Below, in pieces: positions 1 through 9,300 of a stretch of DNA of 64,000 nucleotides (the stretch's first letter is position 1; every line of letters begins with the position of its first letter). Made by a program: the position numbers and the translations under genes. Source of the stretch: Alicyclobacillus sp. SP_1 (GTDB taxonomy: Bacteria > Bacillota > Bacilli > Alicyclobacillales > Alicyclobacillaceae); the NCBI RefSeq assembly GCF_024706985.1, contig NZ_JAMCCX010000014.1, positions 1 to 64,000 on the forward strand, given 5' to 3'. The notes under the pieces were generated by a model. It made no database searches and was not told the origin of the DNA. It saw only the letters and a program-made list of their open reading frames with translations.

Positions 1-77
1 CCCATCTCTTCCTTGGTGTAAATTCTCAAGCAACTCGTCCGATAAGACTCACATTTGTCCCGTATCTTCTTTGTCAC
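1..77. repeat. 77-bp exact copy of 723-799 at the left edge
   Basis: Bases 1-77 are identical, in the same orientation, to bases 723-799, which lie inside ylxQ; identity stops at 78 (t versus a at 800). Read on the minus strand, the infB reading frame runs normally down to about base 78 and then enters this copy of ylxQ, where it hits a stop at 49-51. A repeat of exactly 77 bases at a sequence edge equals a common de Bruijn k-mer length, so I infer an assembly-graph end and not a biological duplication. Confidence 0.8.
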
Positions 78-618
78 TTCGCTCAGTCTGCGACGCGCCG
101 TTCGCCGCCACCTCAGTCTGCTGTCCCCCAGCAGCCGTCGACGTAGGCGGAGCGGATGGGTTGTCCGCACTGGCTGCATCCATGCGAACTGTGGAATTTG
201 TCCTTACTTCTGGCGAACTGGCTGCACGAAGCGGCGCGGTTGACGCCTCTCCTTCTGCGGATGAAGCCAGTGCGGCCGTGCGCTGCACCGATGCGTTGCC
301 CGACTTCGCTGCCAAAGCCTGCTCGGAGTGACCTGTTGGCCCATCCGCGGCGATGCGTTCTGACGCTGGCCGATCCGCCCCATTTTCACGCTGCTGCCGC
401 TGCTTTTCCTTCCACTCTTTTTCCACTTCCGTAGCATGACGCTTCGCGGCACGCTGCTTTACATCCGAAAAGAACTGCTCCACTTTTTGCACCATACTTT
501 CATCAAGAACGCTCATATGGTTGGCCACAGGCTCTCCCACGCGCGACAGAATCGTCAAAATTTCTTTGCTGGACATATTTAATTGCTTCGCGTATTCATA
601 TACTCTCAGTTTCGTCAA
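78..618 (-). CDS. infB: Translation initiation factor IF-2, N-terminal part only
   Basis: IF-2 delivers initiator fMet-tRNA to the 30S subunit and promotes subunit joining. Only about 180 N-terminal residues are present. Residues 1-50 match the IF2_N helical domain (LRVYEYAKQLNMSSKEIL), followed by a low-complexity Ala/Ser/Thr/Glu linker as expected; the GTPase domains would lie left of the window. I place the start at a TTG at 618 because a GGAGGTG sits about six bases upstream and the IF2_N domain begins there. The start lies inside the last 23 bases of ylxQ, so the two are probably translationally coupled. The frame is broken only by the 77-base edge copy (1-77), so this is a truncated record and not a pseudogene. 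Confidence 0.9.
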
Positions 619-955
619 ACAATACACCTCCGCTGATTTCCCCCGCCAAGGTCTTGAAGGGCTTTGCAAATCCGGGGTCTGTGACCGCGATAACGGCCAT
701 CACCGACCGTCCCACGGCTCGCCCCATCTCTTCCTTGGTGTAAATTCTCAAGCAACTCGTCCGATAAGACTCACATTTGTCCCGTATCTTCTTTGTCACA
801 TTGTCACCAGCATCGGTGGCTAACAGCACGCACGCCGCCTGGCCACTCGCGATTGCGGCTATCGCCGCATCCGTCCCAGTAGCCGCGCGGCGCGCTCGAC
901 GCGCCATTCCCAGGCTCTGCAAGCCAGCCAACCGTTTAGGTGTCGCCGTGTCCAA
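596..955 (-). CDS. ylxQ: L7Ae-family RNA-binding protein YlxQ
   Basis: A 119-residue member of the ribosomal L7Ae/L30e/S12e/Gadd45 family, the usual small gene between ylxR and infB. Proteins of this family bind kink-turn RNA; the B. subtilis relatives YbxF and YlxQ are small k-turn binders whose cellular role is unsettled. Its position and the tract CVLLATDAGDNVTKKIRDKC, typical of the fold, support the call. The start is a TTG at 955 with GGGAGG nine bases upstream; it overlaps the end of ylxR by 20 bases. A 77-base internal part (723-799) is copied at the left edge of the window. Confidence 0.88.
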   Translation of the reverse strand: MDTATPKRLAGLQSLGMARRARRAATGTDAAIAAIASGQAACVLLATDAGDNVTKKIRDKCESYRTSCLRIYTKEEMGRAVGRSVMAVIAVTDPGFAKPFKTLAGEISGGVLFDETESI

Positions 956-1229
956 CGTCCATCGCCTCCCTCACCATCATCTGTTCTAAATCGTCGTACA
1001 TGACCGGCGGTATCGCCGTTTTCAAAGCTCTTTCGAGCGATTTTTTCTTCCTTGCTTGACGCAGACACTCCACGTTCTTGCACAAGTAAGCGCCTCGCCC
1101 GTTCTGGCGACCACGCAGGTCAAGCAGAATCTTCTCCTCCGGAGTCAGCACCACTCGCAACAACTGCATCTTAGGAAACATTTCTTGACAACCGACACAT
1201 TTGCGCAGAGGAACTTTCCGCACCTTCAC
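936..1229 (-). CDS. rnpM: YlxR / RnpM, RNase P modulator
   Basis: A 97-residue YlxR-family protein (DUF448). The family signature is visible: RKCVGC near residue 9-14 and RGAYLC near residue 45-50, followed by a basic helix (RQARKKKSLERALK). YlxR of Firmicutes binds RNA and has been described as a modulator of RNase P (RnpM). It sits in the conserved order nusA-ylxR-ylxQ-infB. The start is GTG at 1229, with a GAGGTG about eleven bases upstream; an in-frame GTG two codons later is an alternative. Its 3' end overlaps ylxQ by 20 bases. Confidence 0.92.
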   Translation of the reverse strand: MKVRKVPLRKCVGCQEMFPKMQLLRVVLTPEEKILLDLRGRQNGRGAYLCKNVECLRQARKKKSLERALKTAIPPVMYDDLEQMMVREAMDVGHGDT

Positions 1230-1289
1230 TGGGAAATCCGCACCTCGCTTCCTGAACTAGACCTGAAGCAGGGGCATAGACCGCGCCGT

Positions 1290-2405
1290 TTATGGCTCAT
1301 TCAGCCAGTCGGACGAAAGCGTCGCCACTTCTTCAGCATCTTCTTCTGGAAACTCCTCAAACAAATCAAGCCCACCCGCTTGCCGCTCGCTCTTGATATC
1401 AATCTTCCACCCTGTCAACTTGGCGGCCAACCGCGCATTTTGCCCTTCCTTGCCAATCGCCAACGACAGCTGATAGTCGGGAACAATGGTTCGAGCAATC
1501 TTTTCGTCCTCAAGTATTTGAACCTCGACTACTTTCGCCGGAGACAGCGCATTCGCCACAAACTCTGCCGGATCTTCACTCCACTTGACAATGTCGACCT
1601 TCTCTCCGCGCAGTTCGTTGACCACCGCTTGAACTCGTGAACCACGCGAACCCACGCAGGCACCCACCGGATCGACCTCCGGATTGCGGGAATGCACGGC
1701 TATTTTGGAACGATGCCCAGCTTCGCGGGACACGGCTCGAATTTCCACCACACCTTCGAAGATTTCCGGCACCTCTAACTCAAACAGCCGCTTGAGAAGA
1801 CCAGGATTGACTCGAGAAAGAACAATCTGCGGCCCTTTGGTGGTTCGTTCGACTTTCGCGATGAAGGCTCGGATACGGTCCCCGGGTTTCAACACATCCG
1901 TCGGCATCACTTCTGACAGAGGTAACACGGCTTCCGTCTCGCCAAGGTCTACATAGACGTTCCGACCATCTTGGCGCTGAACGATGCCGCTCACAATTTC
2001 TTCTTCCTTATCGGCAAATTTTCCATAAATGACAGAACGTTCTGCCTCGCGAATGCGCTGTGTCACCACTTGCTTCGCCGTCTGTGCTGCAATTCGACCG
2101 AAATCTCGCGGCGTGACTTCAATTTCCACCACGTCCCCAATCTGATAATTTGGGTTCATGTCGCGAGCCGCATCTAAGGATATTTCCAGGCGAGTGTCGG
2201 TCGGCTCCTCCACCACATCTTTGCGAGCAAACACGCGCACGGTGCCAAGTTCACGATGAATGTCCACATGGGCATTCGGGGCAGAATTAAAATTGCGCTT
2301 GTAGCCCGAGATAAGCGCAGCTTCAATCGCCTCAAGCAACGTTTCGCGGTCAATTCCCTTTTCCTTCGCCAACTGGTTCAGTGCTTCAATAAATTCGACG
2401 TTCAT
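1290..2405 (-). CDS. nusA: Transcription termination/antitermination factor NusA
   Basis: NusA binds RNA polymerase and nascent RNA and modulates pausing, intrinsic termination and antitermination. I start it at ATG 2405 (MNVEFIEALNQLAKEKGI), which gives 371 residues, the same length as B. subtilis NusA; the longer upstream reading frame overlaps rimP and has no family support. The N-terminal polymerase-binding domain is followed by an S1 domain (around residues 135-200, IVSGIVQRQDGRNVYVDLGE) and tandem KH domains (GACVGSRGSRVQAV and LAIGKEGQNARLA). It has no C-terminal acidic repeats, as usual in Firmicutes. AAAGGAGG and a closer GGAG precede the start. It is 40 bases downstream of rimP. Confidence 0.98.
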   Translation of the reverse strand: MNVEFIEALNQLAKEKGIDRETLLEAIEAALISGYKRNFNSAPNAHVDIHRELGTVRVFARKDVVEEPTDTRLEISLDAARDMNPNYQIGDVVEIEVTPRDFGRIAAQTAKQVVTQRIREAERSVIYGKFADKEEEIVSGIVQRQDGRNVYVDLGETEAVLPLSEVMPTDVLKPGDRIRAFIAKVERTTKGPQIVLSRVNPGLLKRLFELEVPEIFEGVVEIRAVSREAGHRSKIAVHSRNPEVDPVGACVGSRGSRVQAVVNELRGEKVDIVKWSEDPAEFVANALSPAKVVEVQILEDEKIARTIVPDYQLSLAIGKEGQNARLAAKLTGWKIDIKSERQAGGLDLFEEFPEEDAEEVATLSSDWLNEP

Positions 2406-2445
2406 GCTCCGTTTAACTCCTCCTTTCATCCCCGTCCAAACGAGC

Positions 2446-2919
2446 TTAGGTCCACACCGATAAGCGCGCCGCCGCAATCTTGTCGAGCGGCAAACAGACA
2501 TGACGCTGCACGGATTTCTCTGCGTACTCCATCTCGAGGGACGTTCCATCGCAACGCAACAAGACACCTTCAAAAGCTTTGTGACCGTCGAATGGTTCGT
2601 AGAGGCGAATGTGAATGCGTTCTCCAAGAGCTCGCTCGAAGTCGGCCAGTTTTTTCAAAGGGCGTTCCGCACCAGGCGACGACACTTCTAAAAAATACGA
2701 TGTCGCAATTGGATCCGCCACGTCCAGCGCATCAGACAACTGCTCACTGACGCGGCTGCAGTCGTCAATGTCGACTCCACCGGGTTTGTCGATAAACACC
2801 CGCAAAAACCAATTGGCCCCTTCCTTTTTATACTCCACTTCCACGAGCTCAACCCCCGCATGCTCCGCAATCGGCAGCGCCAATCGCTCCACAATCTCGG
2901 TCACGCGTTCATTCGCCAC
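2446..2919 (-). CDS. rimP: Ribosome maturation factor RimP
   Basis: RimP is needed for maturation of the 30S subunit. The protein has 157 residues from GTG 2919 (VANERVTEIVERLALPIAEH), like B. subtilis RimP (about 156). Family motifs include GVELVEVEYKKEGANWFLRV, DIDDCSRVSEQLSDALD and the conserved LEVSSPGAERPL. A GGAGGAGG lies about eight bases before the GTG. An in-frame extension to 3000 exists but would run through the leader hairpin at 2980-3006, so I reject it. It is the first gene of the rimP-nusA-ylxR-ylxQ-infB operon and follows its own promoter. Confidence 0.95.
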   Translation of the reverse strand: MANERVTEIVERLALPIAEHAGVELVEVEYKKEGANWFLRVFIDKPGGVDIDDCSRVSEQLSDALDVADPIATSYFLEVSSPGAERPLKKLADFERALGERIHIRLYEPFDGHKAFEGVLLRCDGTSLEMEYAEKSVQRHVCLPLDKIAAARLSVWT

Positions 2920-2979
2920 GCCACTTCCTCCTCCGGTCGCTGTCGACCACAAAACCGACATCTTGCTGGTTGCATAAAT

Positions 2980-3006
2980 CGAAGAGTGGGCAGGACCCAC
3001 TCTTCG
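2980..3006 (-). promoter_or_regulatory. Perfect 11-bp hairpin in the rimP-nusA leader
   Basis: CGAAGAGTGGG (2980-2990) and CCCACTCTTCG (2996-3006) pair perfectly around a 5-base loop. It falls about 25-50 bases after the predicted start of the rimP transcript. No U-run follows it on the minus strand (the next bases are ATTTATGCAA), so it is not a standard intrinsic terminator. It may be a 5' stability structure or an attenuation element for the nusA operon; the role is inferred. Confidence 0.6.
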
Positions 3007-3037
3007 CGCGATAACCTATACGAAGTCTAACGGAGTG

Positions 3038-3067
3038 ATTATACCATTCCGAGGCGGAGAAGTGCAA
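3038..3067 (-). promoter_or_regulatory. Sigma-A-type promoter of the rimP-nusA-infB operon
   Basis: On the minus strand TTGCAC (3062-3067) and TATAAT (3038-3043) are separated by 18 bases, in the divergent region between rimP and bipA. The -10 is a perfect consensus match. Confidence 0.75.
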
Positions 3068-3077
3068 CATAGGTACG

Positions 3078-3106
3078 TTGCGCCAGAGGTCTTACCATGG
3101 TATGGT
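3078..3106 (+). promoter_or_regulatory. Likely sigma-A promoter of bipA
   Basis: TTGCGC (3078-3083), a 17-base spacer and TATGGT (3101-3106) lie 70 bases before the bipA start codon. It is back to back with the rimP promoter; the -35 elements of the two face each other about 10 bases apart, so the polymerases may interfere. Confidence 0.55.
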
Positions 3107-3175
3107 GAGGGGCGGAGCACAAATCCACTCCACAAACAAATAGAGAGATAAATCGATGGAGAGAATGAGGAAACT

Positions 3176-5017
3176 ATGTCTATAGAAACTTTGAGTCAAC
3201 TCCGCAATGTTGCTATCGTCGCCCACGTCGACCATGGAAAAACTTCACTCGTCGACCAACTGCTTCGTCAGTCAGGTCTGTTTCGGTCCAATGAGCACGT
3301 GGCGGACCGCGCCATGGACTCGGGAGATATTGAGCGGGAGCGCGGAATCACAATTCTTGCAAAAAATACATCCATTCCTTACGCTGGACTCCGCATCAAC
3401 ATCGTGGATACTCCGGGGCACGCGGATTTCAGCGGAGAAGTAGAGCGCATCGTCAAGATGGTGGACGGTGTCCTGCTCGTTGTAGACGCGTTTGAAGGTG
3501 TCATGCCACAAACCAAGTTCGTACTGCAAAAGGCGCTTGAAGTGGGGCTGGTACCCATTGTCGTCGTCAACAAAATTGACCGAGAAAATTCCCGACCTGA
3601 TGAAGTCATTGACGAGGTCTTAGACTTGTTTATCGATCTCGGTGCATCTGAGGAACAATGTGACTTCCCGGTGGTCTACGCTTCGGCTCTGCAAGGCGTG
3701 GCTACGCTTGACATGGAAGTGCCAGGAACCGACATGCGTCCGCTCTTTGAGGCGATTGTCAAACACATCCCTGCTCCGACGGGAGATGTGTCCGCCCCTT
3801 TGCAATGGCAAGTGACCATGCTTGACTACAATGAATTTCTCGGGCGCATCGGAATCGGGCGCATCACGCGCGGCACGATGAGTGTCGGGGACGCAGTCAG
3901 CGTAGTGCGGCGGGACGGCAGTATCTCTCGGGCTCGCATTGTCAAGTTGTTTGCGTTTCAAGGCCTGAAGCGAATTGAAGTACCCTCTGCAGCTGTCGGA
4001 GACATCGTGGCCGTCGCAGGCATCGCTGACTTGACGGTTGGCGAAACAGTGTGTCCTGTCGACGCTCCAGATGGACTGCCGACGATTCACATTGACGAAC
4101 CCACGTTGCAGATGACATTTCGGGTCAACGACTCACCGTTCGCCGGGCGGGAAGGCCAGTTTGTCACTTCTCGGAAGCTGCGTGAGCGCCTCTATGCAGA
4201 ATTAGAATCGGACGTGTCTCTGCGCGTAGAAGACACAGAAGATACGGATGCATTCCTTGTCTCGAGTCGCGGAGAGCTTCATCTGTCCATCTTGATTGAG
4301 ACCATGCGTCGAGAGGGTTACGAGCTTCAGGTCTCCAAACCACGTGTCATTTTGCGCGAGAAGGCCGGAAAAGTGGAGGAACCAGTGGAGCACCTGATTG
4401 CTGATGTCCCGAGTGACAATATCGGCGCGGTCATTGAAGCTCTCGGTCTGCGCAAAGGCGAAATGGTTAACATGATGCCTGCACCGTCGGGCGGTTCCAC
4501 CCGACTCGAATTTCACGTACCCGCACGAGGTCTCATCGGATTTCGGACAGAGTTTTTGACCATGACTCGAGGCTATGGCACGATGCACCACAGTTTCCTT
4601 CAATACTCCGAATGGAAAGGCGATGTGGTGACGCGCCGTCAAGGAGTACTCGTTGCCAGTGAAAGTGGTACGGCGACGAGCTATAGCATCCAAAATCTTG
4701 AGGACCGCGGCATTCTGTTCGTTACGCCTGGAACCGAAGTTTATGAGGGCATGATTGTCGGCGAACACACTCGTGAAAACGACTTAACCGTGAACGTCAC
4801 GAAAGCGAAACACGTAACGAACGTACGCTCCGCCACAAAGGATGAGACAGTGCGTCTCAAAACTCCACGGCTCCTCACTTTAGAGCAGGCTATGACCTAC
4901 ATCGAGGACGACGAACTGTGTGAGATTACGCCAACCAACATCCGCTTGCGCAAGCGCTACCTCGATAAGGGTGAGAGAGAGCGTGCGGCAAAGCGAGGAA
5001 AAGAAGTCCTGTCATAA
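3176..5017 (+). CDS. bipA: Ribosome-associated GTPase BipA (TypA)
   Basis: BipA is a translational GTPase related to EF-G and LepA that binds the 70S ribosome and helps 50S assembly and stress or cold growth. The 613 residues are full length for the family. The G domain shows [19 protein letters not shown] (G1), [14 protein letters not shown] (G3) and [12 protein letters not shown] (G4), followed by the beta-barrel domain II, the EF-G-like domains and the BipA-specific C-terminal domain. The start is ATG 3176 with GAGG five bases before it. It is monocistronic, transcribed away from rimP, and ends at a strong terminator (5172-5211). A degenerate 28-base tandem repeat begins in its last codons. 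Confidence 0.98.
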   Translation: MSIETLSQLRNVAIVAHVDHGKTSLVDQLLRQSGLFRSNEHVADRAMDSGDIERERGITILAKNTSIPYAGLRINIVDTPGHADFSGEVERIVKMVDGVLLVVDAFEGVMPQTKFVLQKALEVGLVPIVVVNKIDRENSRPDEVIDEVLDLFIDLGASEEQCDFPVVYASALQGVATLDMEVPGTDMRPLFEAIVKHIPAPTGDVSAPLQWQVTMLDYNEFLGRIGIGRITRGTMSVGDAVSVVRRDGSISRARIVKLFAFQGLKRIEVPSAAVGDIVAVAGIADLTVGETVCPVDAPDGLPTIHIDEPTLQMTFRVNDSPFAGREGQFVTSRKLRERLYAELESDVSLRVEDTEDTDAFLVSSRGELHLSILIETMRREGYELQVSKPRVILREKAGKVEEPVEHLIADVPSDNIGAVIEALGLRKGEMVNMMPAPSGGSTRLEFHVPARGLIGFRTEFLTMTRGYGTMHHSFLQYSEWKGDVVTRRQGVLVASESGTATSYSIQNLEDRGILFVTPGTEVYEGMIVGEHTRENDLTVNVTKAKHVTNVRSATKDETVRLKTPRLLTLEQAMTYIEDDELCEITPTNIRLRKRYLDKGERERAAKRGKEVLS

Positions 5018-5109
5018 CGAGCAGAAAAGAGAAGTTTCGTCAGAGAGAGCAAGAAAGAGAAGTTTTGTCATAGCAAACCAGGAAAAAACATCTTGTCGTA
5101 CGCTGCACG
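4998..5109 (+). repeat. Degenerate 28-bp tandem array, four units
   Basis: Four consecutive 28-base units begin at 4998, 5026, 5054 and 5082. Each carries a purine-rich AAARAGAAGT-like stretch followed by a GTC(A/G) at exactly 28-base spacing (5011, 5039, 5067, 5095). Units 2 and 3 agree at about 22 of 28 positions; units 1 and 4 are more diverged. Unit 1 overlaps the bipA stop codon (5015-5017); the rest is untranslated sequence before the terminator. Confidence 0.6.
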
Positions 5110-5171
5110 AAGGCTCCTTACAACTGCACTAGAAACCCTGATTGCCTCCGTCCGGTAATGCCTGGCTAGCC

Positions 5172-5211
5172 CCCGCTAAGGAGAAATACTTTTTCTCTTT
5201 AGCGGGTTTTT
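5172..5211 (+). terminator. Intrinsic terminator of bipA
   Basis: CCCGCTAA-G-GAGAAA pairs with TTTCTC-T-TTAGCGGG and is followed on the plus strand by TTTTT. On the minus strand there is no U-run after the stem, so for the convergent pheA it would be at best a weak end. Confidence 0.88.
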
Positions 5212-5248
5212 GCACCACGAACCGCTGCTCCGCTCGACCCCTCATCAC

Positions 5249-6286
5249 TTATCCGTCCGACGGAGCAGGCGTTGATGAGTTTTGACGAGCGGGATCGATA
5301 TCGTAATAGTACCCGAGTGGTAGAACGGAAATGTCTTGCCATTCCAACATACTGACAACAATGTCCACGATTCGACCCACATCCACGGCCTCATGATGTG
5401 CCGTGACCACGTCCACAAAAAAGTCGTAGTAACCGAACATGCCGCCAACCGGTCGGGACTCAATCCGTGACAAATTTAATCCGTAATATTGGAACGGGGT
5501 CAACGCCGTCAACAAGCCACCAGGCCGATTTCCAACGCCAGTCAGGCAGAGAGAGAGAGTCTTCACCGCACAGTCGTTCGTATTCTGACAGGGAATCCCG
5601 ATTTTACTGAGAAGCCCAAAACGTGTCACATTATCGCAGTCATCCTCAACATCACTCCATGCCATCTCAAGCTCATACAAAGTCGCCGCAGCCGCATTGC
5701 CGAGTGCTCCATAAGAAAAATTCCTCTCATCGCGCACCAACTTTGCGGCCTCTGCCGAGCTGCTGAGGGCCACCGTCTCCACTTTCGGAAATTCACGCTC
5801 CAAAAAATTTTTGCACTGTGCAAGAACTTGCGGATGGGAGTAGATTTTCGCAATCTTCTTCAAATCGGCTCCGGGAAGAGTCAACAGATGATGATGTATC
5901 GGCTCCCTTAACGCCGCGACCAACATCGGTAGCGGCAACTCTTCTCGTTGATCGATGGCTCTGAGGAGTTCAGACAGCACCCATTGGTCCGGACTTTTCC
6001 GGCCATCCGCACGACTACCCGCAAGACTATGCACTGTTTTCCTCATCAAGCGGTCCCAGGTCAAGGTAACAGAACCTTGCACGCTGTTTTCCAGGGGCAC
6101 ACAAGCCATGCTCTCTCCGGGCGCCTCAGATTCTATCGCCTGAATCACTTCGGAAATACTTGCGAGTGGAACCGCCTGAACATCCTTCCAACTTAACAGC
6201 GCAGCCAAATGCTGCGTCGCCACATCTGAGTGTGTTCCGGCGGGCCCGAGGTAATAGACCGTGTGCGGGGGTTTCAAACTGGCCAA
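5249..6286 (-). CDS. pheA: Prephenate dehydratase
   Basis: Converts prephenate to phenylpyruvate in phenylalanine synthesis. The 345-residue protein has the PDT domain in the N-terminal two thirds (YYLGPAGTHSDVATQHL at the start, the VPLENSVQGSV motif near residues 62-72, and a TRFGLL-type segment near its end) and a C-terminal ACT regulatory domain with the phenylalanine-binding ESRP motif (LSRIESRPVGGMFGYYDFF). There is no chorismate mutase domain, as in other Firmicutes. The start is TTG 6286 with AAGGGAG nine bases upstream, only 15 bases after polC, so it is probably the last gene of the rpsB-polC transcription unit. This linkage to polC is not the B. subtilis arrangement. Confidence 0.95.
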   Translation of the reverse strand: MASLKPPHTVYYLGPAGTHSDVATQHLAALLSWKDVQAVPLASISEVIQAIESEAPGESMACVPLENSVQGSVTLTWDRLMRKTVHSLAGSRADGRKSPDQWVLSELLRAIDQREELPLPMLVAALREPIHHHLLTLPGADLKKIAKIYSHPQVLAQCKNFLEREFPKVETVALSSSAEAAKLVRDERNFSYGALGNAAAATLYELEMAWSDVEDDCDNVTRFGLLSKIGIPCQNTNDCAVKTLSLCLTGVGNRPGGLLTALTPFQYYGLNLSRIESRPVGGMFGYYDFFVDVVTAHHEAVDVGRIVDIVVSMLEWQDISVLPLGYYYDIDPARQNSSTPAPSDG

Positions 6287-6301
6287 CCTCTCTCACTCCC
6301 T

Positions 6302-9300
6302 TCAAAAGCTAAAGAGCGTTAGCTGATTGGATTCGGGAAGTCCACCCAAACAGCCAAGTCCAAGCAACACTTCAACGACCGACTTGGAAATACGACTCCT
6401 ATCTTGCAAGTCCTCGATGGACAAAAAAGGACCACTCGACCGGGCGTCCGCCAAATTTCTTGCGGCCGCTTCGCCCACCCCAGCAATGGCAGCAAAGGGC
6501 GGGATCAGCGCTTGTTGATCCTCGTGCATATGAAATTTCGTCGCATCCGACTCGTACAAAGAGATGGGAGCAAATCGAAAACCTCGTTCCACCATCTCCA
6601 GGGCGACTTCTAACACTGTCAGCAAACTTTTTTCCTTTGGTAAAGCCGAATTCCCCTTTTCCTCTATGTCCTCAATCCTCTTTCTGATAGCGCTGGAACC
6701 CTTCGTCATCAGTTCCACGTCAAAGTCGTCTGCTCGCACGGTAAAGTAAGCGCAGTAAAACGCCAACGGATGATACACTTTAAACCACGCTATGCGAACA
6801 GCCATGATGACGTACGCGGCTGCGTGAGCCTTTGGGAACATATACTTGATTTTCTTACCCGATTCAATATACCAGTCAGGAACCTGAAATTCTCGCATAT
6901 AACTTTCCTCATCAGGTTTTAAACCTTTCCCCTTGCGGATAGACTCCATGATTTTAAACGCTCGACTTGGCTCCAGACCTTTATAAATGAGATAGACCAT
7001 GATGTCGTCGCGCGCGCAGATGACTTCAGACAGCGTTGCAACCTTGTTGCGAATCAACGTTTGAGCATTGTTTAACCAGACGTCCGTCCCATGAGACAAC
7101 CCGGAAATTCTCACCAACTCGGAGAATGTCGTTGGGTTTGTGTCCTCGAGCATTTGACGAACAAACTTGGTCCCGAATTCGGGAATGGCGTAAGTTCCCG
7201 TATTTGAGCGAATGCTCTCAGGCGTAACCCCTATGGACTCCGTGCTGCGGAACAGTTGAAGCACAGCGGGATCGTCAAAAGGAATGCTTTTTGGGTCGAC
7301 TCCCGTCAAGTCCTGTAACATGCGAATGACCGTCGGATCGTCATGACCAAGAATATCCAGCTTCAAAAGACAGTTTTCCAAGCCGGAATGATAGTCAAAG
7401 TGAGTCGTTAAGGTACCAGCGTTTTTGTCGTCGGCAGGATATTGTACTGGCGAGAAATCATAAATGGAGACATCGTTTGGCACCACGACCTGGCCACCCG
7501 GATGTTGCCCAGTCGTTCGTTTAACGCCCGTACATCCTTTGACTAATCGGTCCATCTCGGCTTCCCGGAGAACCAGACCGCGCTCCTCCGCATATTTCCG
7601 GACATATCCATACGCCGTCTTTTCCGCGACCACCGAGATGGTTCCGGCACGAAAAACGTGATCGCGCCCAAACAGTTCTTCAGTATACCGATGTGCTCGC
7701 GGTTGGTACTCTCCGGAAAAGTTCAAATCAATATCCGGAACTTTATCTCCTTCAAACCCGAGAAATGTTTCAAAGGGAATGTCTTGACCGTCGCGTGCGA
7801 GAGCACTTTGACAGTTGGGGCACATTTTTGCGGGAAGATCAAACCCGGACCCATAGTGACCATCTTCCATAAATTCGCTATATTTGCAGTTCGGACAGCG
7901 ATAGTGTGGGGCGAGCGGATTGACCTCAGTGATATCAAGCATGGTCGCCACCAACGAACTGCCCACCGAACCACGACTGCCGACGAGATAACCATCGGAC
8001 AGGGATTTGGTCACCAACTTATGGGCAATCAGATAGATCACCGCAAAGCCATTCGAAATAATGGAATGCAACTCTTTTTCTAAGCGTTTTGATACGATTT
8101 CTGGGAGCTCTTTCCCATACAACTCTTCAGCACGGGCATATGCAAGACGACGTACATCGTCTTCAGCCCCTTCAATGACTGGCGTAAACAACTCCGTGGG
8201 GATGGGGCGCACGTCTTCGACCGAGTCCGCAATGGCCTTAGGATGGTCGACCACGACGGCCATGGCTGCTTCGCCCAAATACTCAAACTCCTTCAGCATC
8301 TCATCAGTGGTACGGAGATAGAGCGGCGGTTGATGCATGGCTGCAGAAGCATTCTGCGACTGCAAAAAAACTTCGCGAAACACCCCGTCCTCAGGATTCA
8401 AAAAATGGACATCGCCGGTGGCGACCACGGGTTTGTTCAGTCGTTTGCCGAGGTCGACAATTTGAGCATGTAGCTGTTTGATTTCTCCTACATGGAGAAT
8501 CTCTTCACGAATTAGGTTGTCGTAGTGGCTCGGAGGCTGAATTTCCAAGTAATCGTAGAACGAACAGATTTCTTCTATCTCCTCCATGGACTTTCCGCGA
8601 ATAAACGCTTCAATCAGCTCGCCTTGTTGACAGGCCGTCCCGATGAGCAACCCGTCTCGCAAACGCGCTAATTCCGTTTTAGGAATCCTTGGGGTTCGAT
8701 ACAAATGCGTCGTGTGCGCCAGCGACACCAACTCATACAAATTGCGCAACCCTGCTTGCGACTGGACAATCACTGTCGCGTGAAAAGGACGAACTTTGCT
8801 GACATCAGCAGAATTTGACAAGTCGTTCAATTGGTCAAGGTTATCAATCCCGATCTCAGACAGAGACGCGAGCATTCTCGAAAACACTTTGGCCGTGGCC
8901 TCAGTGTCGGCCAGTGCGCGATGGTGATTGACCAATTCCACATCAAACTTTTGGGTGAGTGTCTTGAGTCGATAATTTTTCTCACCCGGATAAAGAATAC
9001 GCGCCAACGCCAACGTGTCCACGATTGGGGGCGTCCACACATCCATACCTAAACGTTCCATCGACTGTTGCAAAAAACCGCTATCAAATTCTGCATTGTG
9101 CGCAACCAGTACCGCATCGCCCACGAATTCGCGAAATTTCGGCAAGACATCTTCTAGATGAGGCTGTCCGACTAACATGTCCGGTGTAATCCCCGTCAGT
9201 TCCGCAATCTTCGGAGAGTAACCGCGTTCTGGGTCAATCAGAGAGGTAAAGTGGTCAAGCAATTGCCCTCCCCGCATCCGCACTGCAGCAATCTCAATCA

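Noticed and set aside
1-77. Recent gene duplication of part of ylxQ
   Set aside because: Exact identity limited to 77 bases, location at the sequence edge and disruption of essential infB fit an assembly end better.
1056-1640. 194-residue plus-strand frame opposite ylxR and nusA
   Set aside because: Antisense to conserved genes; composition (His, Arg, Leu, Pro) is typical of a shadow frame.
2406-2627. N-terminal extension of nusA
   Set aside because: Reads rimP in another frame; ATG 2405 gives the exact family length with a ribosome site.
5172-5211. Bidirectional terminator serving also pheA
   Set aside because: On the minus strand the stem is not followed by U residues, so I assign it to bipA only.
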